This document shows, one piece after another, positions 52,803 through 62,401 of a stretch of 64,000 bases of DNA. The translations under genes were made by a program, and so were the position numbers. The DNA is taken from the NCBI RefSeq assembly GCF_905171765.1, contig NC_053394.1, forward strand, positions 157,365,256 through 157,429,255, given 5' to 3'. Origin of the DNA: Bufo bufo (Eukaryota; Chordata; Amphibia; Anura; Bufonidae). The notes under the pieces were generated by a model. That model was given only the letters and a program-made list of their open reading frames with translations, made no database searches and had not been told where the DNA came from. How positions within the stretch are numbered: position 1 is the stretch's first letter; each line of letters starts with the position of its first letter.

Positions 52803-52808
52803 TTTATT
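52803..52808 (-). terminator. Polyadenylation signal of zinc-finger gene 2
   Basis: AATAAA on the minus strand, about 75 nt after the TAA stop at 52886-52884. Confidence 0.55.
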
Positions 52809-52883
52809 AACTCAGAATTCCCCAACAGGGTATAAGAAAAATGGTTTTATAAACAGGGTTTGTAAAATGTGCAAATAAAAAAT

Positions 52884-54817
52884 TTAGATTAATCCAACCC
52901 AACCGGGTTCAATACTGTCTTCCACTCGGGTGTGAATTTTAAGATGCTCAACCAGATTTGATTTCTGTGTAAAACATCTGCCACATTCTGAACACAAAAA
53001 TGGCTTCTCCCCTGTGTGAGTTCTCTGATGTCTGACAAGTCCTGATTTCTGGGTTAAACATTTGCCACACACTAAGCATTCAAACAGCTTCCCTCCCGTG
53101 TGAATCTCCCGATGTCTTATAAGACCTGACCTTTTGGTAAAACATTTCCCACATTCCAAACAAGAAAATGGTTTCTCTCCTGTGTGAATTCTCTCATGCT
53201 GAAGAAGATATGATTTATGGGCAAAACATTTCCCACATTCAGAACATGTAAATGGCCTCTCTCCTGTGTGACTTTTTTCATGATGAACAAGAACCGATTT
53301 CCGGGTAAAGCTTATCCCACATTCTGCACATGAAAACGGCCTATCTCCTGTGTGAATTCTAGAGTGTTCAACAAGTTCTGCTTTCTTTGTGAAATGAAGC
53401 CCACAATCCAAGCAAAATAATAGTTTTTGCTCTGCATGAATTTTCTGATGCTTGTCAAGATTTGATTTCTTGGTGAAACATTTCCCACATTTCAAACATA
53501 AAAAAGGCTTCTCCCCTGTGTGGCTTCTCTGATGTATAACTAGTTTTGATTTATTGGTAAAACATTCCCCACATTCTATACATGAAAATGGCTTCTCCCC
53601 TGTGTGAATTCTCTGATGTTCAACAAGACTTAATTTGGTGGAAAAGCATTTTTCACATTCTGAACACATGAATGGCTTTTCCCCTGTGTGACTTCTCTGA
53701 TGCTGAACAAGACCTGATCTCTTAGTAAAACTTTTCCCACATTCCGAACACGAAAATGGCTTTTCTCCCTTGTGACTTCTTTCATGCCTATTACGATTTG
53801 ATTTGTTGGCAAAACGTTTCCCACAGTCTGAACAAGGAAATGGCTTCTCCCCTGTGTGACTCCTCTGATGTTCAACAAGGCTTGATTTTGTGGAAAAACA
53901 TTTTTCGCATTCTGGACATGAAAACTGACCCTCTCCAGTGTGACAGATCTGATGCTGAACAAGAAGATATTTCTTGGTAAAGCATTTTCCACATTCAGAG
54001 CAAGAAAATGGTTTTTTCCCTATGTGACTTCTCTCATGTCTACTTAGATTTGATTTGTGAGCAAAACACTTCCCACATTCCGAACATGAAAATGGTTTCT
54101 CCCCCGTGTGAGTTCTCTGATGGTCAGCAAGATTTGATTTGTTGCAAAAACATTTTCCACATTCTGGACAGGAAACTATCTTCTCTCCTTTGTGAATTCT
54201 CTGATGCTGAGCAAGAGTCGATTTCTTGGTAAAACATTTTCCACATTCCCCACAGGAAAATGGCCTCTCTCCTGTGTGAATTCTCTGATGCTGTAGAAGG
54301 GATGATTTGCAGGTAAAGCATCTCCGACACTGAGAACAAGAAAATGGCCTCAAGCCTTTATGGATCTTAAAGGGATTACAACGATCACCCTTCTGGGAAA
54401 AATAGTTCCTATGTTCAGAGCAAGGGAACTGGCCTATGTGTGCCCTCTGATCATTAACAGATGTTTCCCATATACCACATTCCCCACATTCTGAATGAAA
54501 TTGCTTCTCTCCTGTGTGGATTTTCTTATGCGTTAACAAGAACACCCTATGTTTAAAACATTTTCCACACTTGGCACAAATAAATGATTGCCTTTTAAAT
54601 AATTTGCGAAGTAGGGACCTTGCAACTGTTTTTTCACCAGTTTTTTTCTTCAGTTCGGAACATGAAAATATTTTATTCCCCCTTTGAGTACTCATTTCTG
54701 TAGCAATATCTGATGTATGAGGAGAAGGTTCTTTATAAAGTCCAGGATGTATACTTTGGGTGGTGCTGGTTTCTTCTGTAGATTTGTGCATGGAAATTTT
54801 TCTTTTGTATCCGTAAT
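52884..54817 (-). CDS. Zinc-finger gene 2, terminal exon: long C2H2 array
   Basis: The acceptor TTTCTAG ends at 54818; the first two bases complete a GAT codon, the same phase as in gene 1. 643 further residues are open to TAA. After about 80 residues there is one complete finger (CAKCGKCFKHRV...), then two degenerate fingers with lost or misplaced cysteines, then 17 complete C2H2 fingers with TGEKPF-type linkers, 18 complete in all. One finger has C-L in place of C-F. A nuclear DNA-binding role is expected. No KRAB exon is visible in the window; it would lie beyond the right edge. The upstream 86-nt exon does not join it in frame, so the protein made, if any, may start within this exon (for example at MHKSTEE). 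Confidence 0.88.
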
Positions 54818-55599
54818 CTAGAAATGAAAGAAGAAGCATTTAGGATCTTAGCCTACCAAAATGCTGAATATACAAAAACATGCTAAAATTGTGATAGCCA
54901 CTGTTCACCCTTTTATCCTGATAGGCCAGGGACTTTGTGACGTCTTCAGTGCAGTGTCTTTCTCCCCTCTACCCATTCAGAACATGTACATGCTTGGCCA
55001 AGCTGAGTGGCCATGTGCACAGGAAGAGGTGATGGGAGAGTAGCTGTCAATTGAATGAGCCATCAGGAGACTCTGATCTGGGAAAAGTCAGTGGACAAAT
55101 AGGGTTACAGTTATCCCTTTTTGTCAACATGGTCTTGGTAATAGAAGATACCTAGAGGAGAATTTATCAAGCCCTGCACTCCAGAATTGTGGCTTAAAAA
55201 CTGTTACAAAATAGGGGCTTTGTGACTTTTGAGGTCACTTGCACAAAAAATGTTCAACTTTTTATATTCTTACACCACTCCCTCCCTCCATTGTTGAAAA
55301 GTACATGGGAAAGTGGGCATGGTTAGCTATGTAAATGAATGTCACCCCAAATTTATAACAGAGACTTAAAAAAAAAAAAAAAAGTCATAAACTCACTCCA
55401 GTCGAGAGGTGGTCTAGAAAACTGGAGTAGCATTTCTAGACAAAAGCGTTTTAACATGAGCCATGCGACATTTGATAAGTTAGTTTCAAAGTACGCCAAT
55501 GCAGACTCAATTAAAACTGTCTTCAAATATTAACTAATGATAAATTCCCCCCAATACTTCCAGGGACCCAAAGAGAAGGAATTAAGACTATTTTGCAGG
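54818..55599. other. Intron of zinc-finger gene 2, nothing recognised
   Basis: No clear repeat ends. A decayed MITE is hinted at by AGGAGAATTTATCAAGCC near 55155 and TAATGATAAATTCCCCCC near 55535, an inverted pair like the 18066 family. Confidence 0.4.
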
Positions 55600-56150
55600 G
55601 GATCCTCAGTCATGGGCATTTAGTTTTAGGCCTGGATATCCCACAAAGTATGGATGTCTTTCTCTCAGCTTTGAGTCCAACACAATGCTGTTCATCATCT
55701 GTTGCCTATCTTCACACCTTGAACAGGGACGTAGGGCAGTTCTAGAATATCCTGCAGTTTTTGGATGGTGGGTTACTGCTAGTGACTGAAATCACATTAC
55801 CCTATGCAGTCAATATTATTTGAGTCTTTCGGGTCAGGTTAAAGATGCCATAGTAGAAATTCCCCCATGTGAATCTCTGAATAGTCTAATTTCTTTGGAC
55901 ATTAATATTGACAGGCGTATCAGAAAGGGAGGTTACTTCATGTTGTCCTATTGAAGTTTCCTATTCTTGTTTGACTGTAAATGAACCAATGCAAATTGGT
56001 CCCCTAAGACTCTCCAAGTCAAAGAAGGATAGGAGGAGACTAGGTCTTTGTTTGTTCTGTGGTAAAAGGGCATTTTGCCCAGAAGTGTACCTTCAAGCCA
56101 GTAAAATCCCAAGCCTAGAAAATAAAGGGGACATCTGGCCATACTTAATT
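55600..56150 (+). pseudogene. Decayed Gypsy gag fragment
   Basis: Plus-strand frames give NSLISLDINIDRRIRK, the R-I-D-R-R-I-R helix of sushi-like gags, and then EPMQIGPLRLSK followed by CLFCGK and FCPE, a broken CCHC knuckle in which spacing and one ligand are lost. The order (helix, EPMQ spacer, knuckle) equals that of the intact gag at 50.7-51.6 kb. Shifts and stops separate the parts. Lies in an intron of zinc-finger gene 2 in antisense orientation. Confidence 0.6.
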
Positions 56151-56278
56151 TTTCTCCCAAAAATATTTTGATGTTCTCCTCCGACATTAAATTGGAGGGT
56201 ATATCCAAGGCAGATTTGGCATTTCTGAGGCTCCAAACAAACATGTAATGTCACAGTCGTCGGTCACATGGCCTAGGC

Positions 56279-56435
56279 CAGTGATGACTAACCTCCGGCA
56301 CTCCAGCTGTGGTGAAACTAGGACTCCTAGCAAGCTCCATTCATTTCTATGGAGTTCTGAGAACAGCCAAGCAAGTGTGCATCTTAGAAGTTGTAGTTTT
56401 ACCACAGCTGGAGTGCCGGAGGTTAGCTATCACAG
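56279..56435. mobile_element. hAT-like MITE (CAGTGATG ends)
   Basis: CAGTGATGACTAACCTCCGG and CCGGAGGTTAGCTATCACAG are inverted, with CACTCCAGCTGTGGTGAAAC arms. The last bases have drifted from CACTG. Confidence 0.65.
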
Positions 56436-56499
56436 GCCCATTGAAATGAATGGGGCTAGGTTGCTATACATTGTACAGCACTGTGCTTGTTAAGAAGAG

Positions 56500-56820
56500 A
56501 GAAGGCCGCGGCGCTACTGACTGCTCAAACAGCTGATCGACGGGGCTCCCGGGTGAGGTACCCCTACTAATCAGATACTGATCACCTATCCAGAGGATAA
56601 GTCGTCAGTTAATAAAAAATTTAAAATTGGAAAACTCCTTTAATCAGTTTTTCAGCCAACCACTTGTGGCCAGCAAATTCAACCCCATTTAGAAATTGTT
56701 TCCAGCTTCCTACCACATTGTATGCAAAAGTAAATGATGTCATTAGAAAGTATAACTTGTCCTTGTAGCTCTGTGAAAGTGTAAAGATTAAAAATCCTCA
56801 GAAATTGAAGGGGTTAAACC
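56500..56820. repeat. Two dispersed repeat fragments
   Basis: 56500-56645 is the right part of the GATCAGCT family of 8541 (AACAGCTGATCGACGGGG ... TATCCAGAGGATAAG). 56650-56820 is a minus-orientation copy of the 6356 family (AACCCCATTTAGAAATTG, AGAAAGTATAACTTGTCC). Confidence 0.5.
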
Positions 56821-56981
56821 ACCAATATCTTTTACCATAGAGAAACAAAATTAGTAATAAAGAAACACCCCAACCCAGATTCCCTGTAAGCGAAGTCCCA
56901 CAGTTCACTAGGGGCTGTCCAGTGACTGCTGCACAACTCCCCCTTCCTTCCGCTACAACCCTCACATGAGTTATTACTCAC

Positions 56982-57067
56982 CAGTAGGGACATCAGTTAG
57001 AGTTTGTGTAATTCATGGCCACAGGTAGAGCCTCTTCTTCCTCATTTATCTCTTCCTTGATACAAAC
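56982..57067 (-). pseudogene. Zinc-finger gene 2, exon with a frame break
   Basis: 86 nt between TTTACAG and ACTG|GTGAGT, both good splice sites. It opens VCIKEEINEEEEALPVAMNY in phase 0 (fitting the previous exon), but meets TGA at codon 25 and its length leaves phase 2, while the finger exon needs phase 1. The last 13 bases read in the shifted frame (GAT GTC CCT ACT G) would fit. One extra base near 57000 explains both defects. Either the gene is disabled or this exon is skipped. Confidence 0.65.
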
Positions 57068-57236
57068 CTGTAAAGTGTAAATTCATTTTACATAATCACA
57101 GAAGTCATTATTAAGGGAATGGTGCCGTTTTCAGTGATATTTCTATACATACAAATACAATGTTACTTGTCAGGAATCTTTCCAAAGGAAGCCTACAAGT
57201 CAGCATTGTGGGTTGTGAGACCTCAGCTCCACCTAC

Positions 57237-57328
57237 CTGATGATCATGTGGGACATTATGATTATTATCTGGACAGGTATACAGAGGACTAGGACATCTC
57301 TCTAATGGATTTCCCTTACTGCATCCAT
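57237..57328 (-). CDS. Zinc-finger gene 2, linker exon
   Basis: 92 nt between CCTACAG and CAG|GTAGGT. Encodes 30 residues around NPLERCPSPLYTCPDNNHNV, the counterpart of exon 4 in gene 1. Starts by completing GAT and ends in phase 0. Confidence 0.8.
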
Positions 57329-57615
57329 CTGTAGGAAACATCAGTTGAAAATTGGTGTTTGTCGACTACCATTTTATAAAGCACCTGCACTACTATTATG
57401 ACACATACTGAACTTTTACGATGCAAGTTGAGAAGTGCAAGATTCAAGGACATTCATTGACAAAAAAAACACCAAGAAGAAGTTGTTGGAATCGAATGAA
57501 ACTTTCTATGTGTCACTGTAATGATATAAGTGAGTACAATATTAGAGTGAAAGATGAAGTTTATTTTTAACGAAAACTATACAACTGAAAGGAGGCTCTA
57601 GTACCCTGTTATACA

Positions 57616-58479
57616 GCCAGTGTCACGAGTTGGAGGTCCCAGGAGAGACCTCCACGTCGTCAAAGCAAAAACATACAGCAATACGGTACAGTCACAACAG
57701 AGTTTATTGCGCAAACAGAAACCAAGGAGGGAAACACAGAGAAAATTGAGAGCTCTATGTACTGTCCGCACAGTGGGAGAAAAACCCCCACTGCGCCACT
57801 GTCTAGTAATACTCCAGAGGGGCGTGACTAAGCAACTCCTGGTATTCACTAGGGCCCCAGATGGTAGGGTTAGGCTTTGCCGCAGGGAGTTGCCAGGGTC
57901 CACTCTGGAGCGTGAACTAGACAGGGACAACAGGTACCAGAAGGTACCGACGGTAAATATGCAAACATAAACAAACAGGCAACTAAAAATACAAGCAGGA
58001 GTTCTAGCAAGGGAACAGGAGTGGCAATGAGCAGAGAAGGACTAGCTCATAGCACTCTGCAGCAAGGGCTTGCTGAACAGAGACATATGAATATACACAA
58101 GGTGACTCAAAACATAACTGGCAGAACAGATAACAAAACACAGGAAGAGGACGGGAAATACAAGTAGGAAACCCACAGAGCACAGACAGACACGGATCCC
58201 ATGGGTCAGCAGCATGGGAGAGTGAGTACAAACAAGGAACAGGACAAGACAACACACACCAGGAGAGCTGAAACAGAACTGAGGAAACCTCAGCCTTATA
58301 TACATGTTCCATGGGTGCAGCAGAGAGGCCACACCCATGGAGCAGACAGAGAGGATTAACTCCTAATAGGCACACAGGGGAGTTAACCCATAAAGAACCA
58401 CAAATAACACACAGGAACGGAGCTGCAGCGAGAGCATAGACAGAAGGTCACAGCCAGAGGTGACGATTGTGACAGCCAG
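57616..58479 (-). mobile_element. Solo LTR, 854 bp
   Basis: GCCAG at 57616-57620 and 58475-58479. The element (57621-58474) has TGTCACGAG and ATTGTGACA ends. On the minus strand TATATAAGG lies near 58297 and AATAAA near 57703, so it is minus-oriented. Inserted into a Tc1 relic. Confidence 0.85.
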
Positions 58480-59510
58480 TTTCTGAATGGTATCCTCTGG
58501 CACATTTGGCCATGGATGGTGCACTTGGTCCTGTAAATGCTTGATTGGCGATAAATCTGGTGAAAGGCAGGCAAAGGAACTGTTGCAGTTTGGTGGATAC
58601 ATTCCTGGGAAACCCTTGCTGTGTGTGTATAGAGGCCTCATGTGTATAGAGGCCTCATGGTGAGCTTTTCAATCCTGCCTTTGCTATGTTGGGACACACT
58701 GTCCAAAATGCAATTGTGATGATCTGGGGAGCCATCGCATACAAACAGTAGGTCATCCCAAGTAGTGATATGAGGGACACTAACAGCTCAGCGATATATG
58801 CAGGACATTCTTCAGTCACATGTGTTCCTCGCATGGCATGGCTTCCAACTGGCATTTTTCAGCAGGATAATGCTTGCATGCGATGGCTCCCCAGATCATC
58901 ACAATTGCATTTTGGACAGTGTGTCCCAACATAGCAAAGGCAGGATTGAAAAGCTCACCATGAGGCCTCTATACTCAAATCTGACTGTTGTGGGATCCCA
59001 AACAGCATCTGGATTAGTCACTAAAGACAATATGGTTCCAGTCTGTAGTAGAACACTGCAAACAAAGGCAATGGTGGCTGTCAATGTCAGGACACATAAC
59101 AGGCAATGTGATGTGACACCAAATCTCCTTCTGCTAAATGCCTGGAAATGGTCCGGGCAGAAACAGGGGTGTGTAGTGACCTGTGTCTGGATAGTGGACA
59201 ATTAAAGTGGGGAAGCTGCTTGTGCTTGTTGGCCAATCAAATGATCCTCTCTACTTGTGGTCTGTCTAGACTGCCCGGAACCCATTTGTACCATTTGCTG
59301 TGTGTGCATGATCTCATGTGACCAATGCTCTCATCACCTCCTAACAGCTAGGTCAGAACAGCCTAGATAGCGGGCAATCCGTAGAAATGAACATCCTGCT
59401 TCTCTCAGTCCAGTGATGTGCTCCCTCTCAAAGTTTGTCAGCTGAGCATAATCTCTTCAAGTGTATCGTAGAATACAGCGACCTGTATCGTAGAATACAG
59501 CGACCTGTCA
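58480..59510 (+). pseudogene. Rearranged Tc1-type transposase relic
   Basis: Plus-strand pieces VMIWGAIAYKQ, GTLTAQRYMQDIL and (one frame over) a FQQDNAC-like segment near 58857 are the middle of a Tc1 transposase. About 100 bases (58640-58742) recur in inverted orientation at 58878-58978, so the copy has been internally rearranged. Near the right end GTATCGTAGAATACAGCG occurs twice in tandem (59462 and 59485). Frames are broken throughout. Confidence 0.6.
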
Positions 59511-59669
59511 CCAAGAGGTACACTAAACAAAAGTGGCCTCTGAGAGCCTCTATAGGGAAGCAGGGGAAGCACTTTTACACACTCTTGTGGCAAGACCCAG
59601 TATAATCATTTACATATCTGCCTGTGACATAACTGCAAGCCGATTTTTGCAGCAATCCGACATTTCTGT

Positions 59670-59816
59670 CAGGGATGGGCAAACTGCGGCTCTCCAGCTG
59701 TTGTAAAACTACAACTCCCAGTATGCCCAGTCTGCCTACAGCTATCAGCCTACAGCAGGGCATGATGGGATTTGTAGTTTTACAACAGCTGGAGAGCCGC
59801 AGTTTGCCCATCCCTG
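59670..59816. mobile_element. hAT-like MITE
   Basis: CAGGGATGGGCAAACTGCGG and its mirror to CCCATCCCTG; arms with CCAGCTGTTGTAAAACTACA. Same family as 23440-23553. Confidence 0.75.
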
Positions 59817-59821
59817 TTCTA

Positions 59822-60060
59822 TGTGAAGGAGGGAATCCAGCTTCCAAACAACGTGTAGATGCTTTATTGAAAAGTGCTAAAATCCAGACATGTACATCAG
59901 GTCTACGCGTTTCAGATCACAAAATACAGAGCCTTACTCATCACAGTAAGGATCTGTATTTTGTGATCTGAAACGTGTAGACCTGATGTACATGTCTGGA
60001 TTTTAGCACTTTTCAATAAAGCATCTACACGTTGTTTGGAAGCTGCATTCCCTCCTTCAT
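59822..60060. mobile_element. Inverted duplication of a Penelope-like tail
   Basis: GAAGGAGGGAATCCAGCTTC at the left is mirrored to the right end near 60057; the centre is about 59947. Each arm carries GATCTGAAACGYGTAGACC, followed outward by AATAAAGCATC. It looks like two Penelope-like 3' ends facing each other. Confidence 0.65.
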
Positions 60061-60381
60061 TTATATTTCTACCATCGCTGAGTTCCTGGCGAATGTCCGT
60101 GCCTCAATTTCAACCTGGGACCAGGTGAGCCTCGGCTACTGCTTTTTTTGGATTCAACATTTCTATGTGGGTGCATTTTTTTTGTCAATGAGAAAATATC
60201 AAAAAAACAATGTCCGGTCTGAACGGGCTTTTCCCTCCGCACAGATTCATCATCAAGGCATGTGCCTGCTGCTCTGGAGTAAGTGCACCAATAATAATAA
60301 ATCTCCACCATTGTTTATATTGTATGTGGTAATCAAAAGAAGAGGATATCAAGATGACTGCATTAAGTGATTGCTACTCAC

Positions 60382-60493
60382 CTGGGCTGGTATCTACAGG
60401 AATCTCCTCTTCCTTACACTGCTCATCTCCCACCACACACATCTCTTCTTCTCCCTCTATGACTTCAACTTTAATATCAATTAGATCTTCTCC
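60382..60493 (-). CDS. Zinc-finger gene 2, acidic linker exon
   Basis: 112 nt between GAAACAG and CCCAG|GTGAGT. Encodes GEDLIDIKVEVIEGEEEM and onward, ending in phase 1, which joins in frame to 57328. It is the counterpart of exon 5 of gene 1, but here it precedes the NPLERCPSPLY exon, so the exon order differs from gene 1 (or the gene carries a second such exon). Confidence 0.78.
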
Positions 60494-60664
60494 CTGTTTC
60501 AAGGAGCTCATATAATGTACAATTCAAGAGCAAATTGCAGATGTCTAACAGAAATGTGTTAAGATGATAATGAGATGAAATAGATGGCAATATTATTTCT
60601 GTATGGTAATTATTCAGAGACCCCATACATTCTGCCCATATGGTAATCAGAAATATCCCATATA

Positions 60665-61870
60665 CCGTATTTTCGGACTATAAGATGCACTTAAGATTTG
60701 GAGGCGGAAAATAAGAAAAAAATATATATTTTCACACCTCAGAGCAGATCCCCAAATCAGACCACCATTCATCAGATCAAACCACCAAGCTTCATCGGCC
60801 TCATATCAGACCCTCAGCCTCCCATCAGACACCCCCAGCCTCCATTGGCTAAAAATCAGCCCCAACAGACCCCACAACAGACCCCCAATCAGTCTCAGAT
60901 GGGACCTCACAGCCCCATTCAGCCTCAGATCAGATCCCACTTAGTCTCAAATCAGACCTCCTTAGATTCCCCATAGATTATTCTCCTGATGAAATTATAT
61001 ACAATGGAAACACGTTGAGCACTACGGGGGGTAATTGAGTAGGAGGTTTTCAGCATCCCCTTGGCTGTAGTCTTGTAGCCAACTCTGTGAGGGGTGCTTT
61101 ATAATTTGGTGGGGTTTAGTGCGTACTTAGCACTGTGTGAACACACAGCAAGCATCACCACACTTCTACCAGGGGGGCTTGCATTGGGCATTGTCCCTGC
61201 ACACTTAGAGGGAACTAAATACCAGAATCACTGGGTTCGCTCTCCCCACCACTGGCGTGTGGAGTTGAATTGCCGCCACACACCTGCATTGGATACACTG
61301 GAGTGTGTGATAAAATGGTTGGGGCAATATACCCCTATACTTTACAGGTAACTCAACCCTCATGCTTTTGATCTTTCCTCCAGTCCCTCCAGCAGTCACT
61401 GCATAGCTATCTATTATGTGCAGAGTGGCTACACCATTGCTGGTTTTTCATTGGGACTTGGAGAATAATTACTGCCGGTTGTGAATATACTCCGTCTTTT
61501 ATCAGCAGTTATACCAATAAATATTTTTTTATTTTTTTATTTAACGTCTCTCAGGCAGTGAATGTCAAATCGGACCCCCCAGCCCCACTAAGCCTCAGAT
61601 CGGACACCCCAACCTCACTCAGCCTCAGATTGGAACCCCAGCCCCCAGATCCAGGACTCACTGACGGCGCACAGCATCAGGTCATAGTGCGTGTCTACCT
61701 GCACTACGTCCTGCCACTGTGCACGGACAGGACACCACAGCAAGACCCAGAAGACGACCAGGGGAGGTGAGTACAGCCAGCACAGCGCTGCCCTCACTTC
61801 CCAATGCCTCCTGCATGCTAATGACCGCTTCCATAATGGAAGCGGTCATTAGCATTCAGACTATAAGACG
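60665..61870. repeat. Dispersed repeat (TTCGGACTATAAGATGCAC family) with an insertion
   Basis: The left part has CGGACTATAAGATGCAC, the right part CAGACTATAAGACGAAATG near 61855. Between them are tandem CCTCAGATCAGAC units (60735-60970 and 61560-61640). A Penelope-like tail sits at about 60985-61545. Confidence 0.4.
60985..61545 (+). mobile_element. Possible Penelope-like tail
   Basis: Starts near CTGATGAAATTATATAC with GAAACACGTTGAG 20 bases on (hammerhead-like order) and ends in AATAAATATTTTTTTATTTT. No ORF survives. Confidence 0.35.
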
Positions 61871-61888
61871 AAATGACTTTTTTGGGGA

Positions 61889-62261
61889 AAATTCAGGATT
61901 ACACTCACTGGTAATCGTTTTTCCATGAGCCCATGACAGCACCCTTAAGAGACTGCCTCCATCCAGGACAGGAAACAGGAACCTTTGTGGAGAGCTTTAA
62001 AGGAGGGGCATTGTCCCTATAGCACTAGTTAATTATGAGAACTCGTCCCCATCTTACAATTCTAAATATATATTTTTTTTTATATGTATATTTTTTACAT
62101 TTTTTTTTTTATATATACAAATAGACTCATAACTATATCTCTTCCTGCTTGTCTTTATTTTTTTCTATAAGAATACCCCAAATATAGGGTAGGGAATAAA
62201 TCCCAGGTGCTGTCATGGGCTCATGGAAAAATGATTACCAGTAAGTGGAATCCTGAATTTC
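61889..62261. repeat. Inverted-ended repeat
   Basis: TTCAGGATTACACTCACTGG / CCAGTAAGTGGAATCCTGAA and CATGAGCCCATGACAGCACC with its mirror form arms of about 50 bp around an A-T-rich centre. Confidence 0.6.
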
Positions 62262-62401
62262 CCTTACGCTCATAACTGCACCCTTGAGAGACGACTAGAA
62301 TAGAACTAGCCTAGGAGGGGGAAATATTGCCTCTAAAACCTTTCTTCCAAAGGACAAATGCTCATTAGAATCTAAATCCAATCTATAGTGCTGAAAAAAC
62401 G

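Noticed and set aside
53630..54339. Plus and shifted minus frames within the finger array of gene 2
   Set aside because: Shadows of the finger repeat; no independent evidence.
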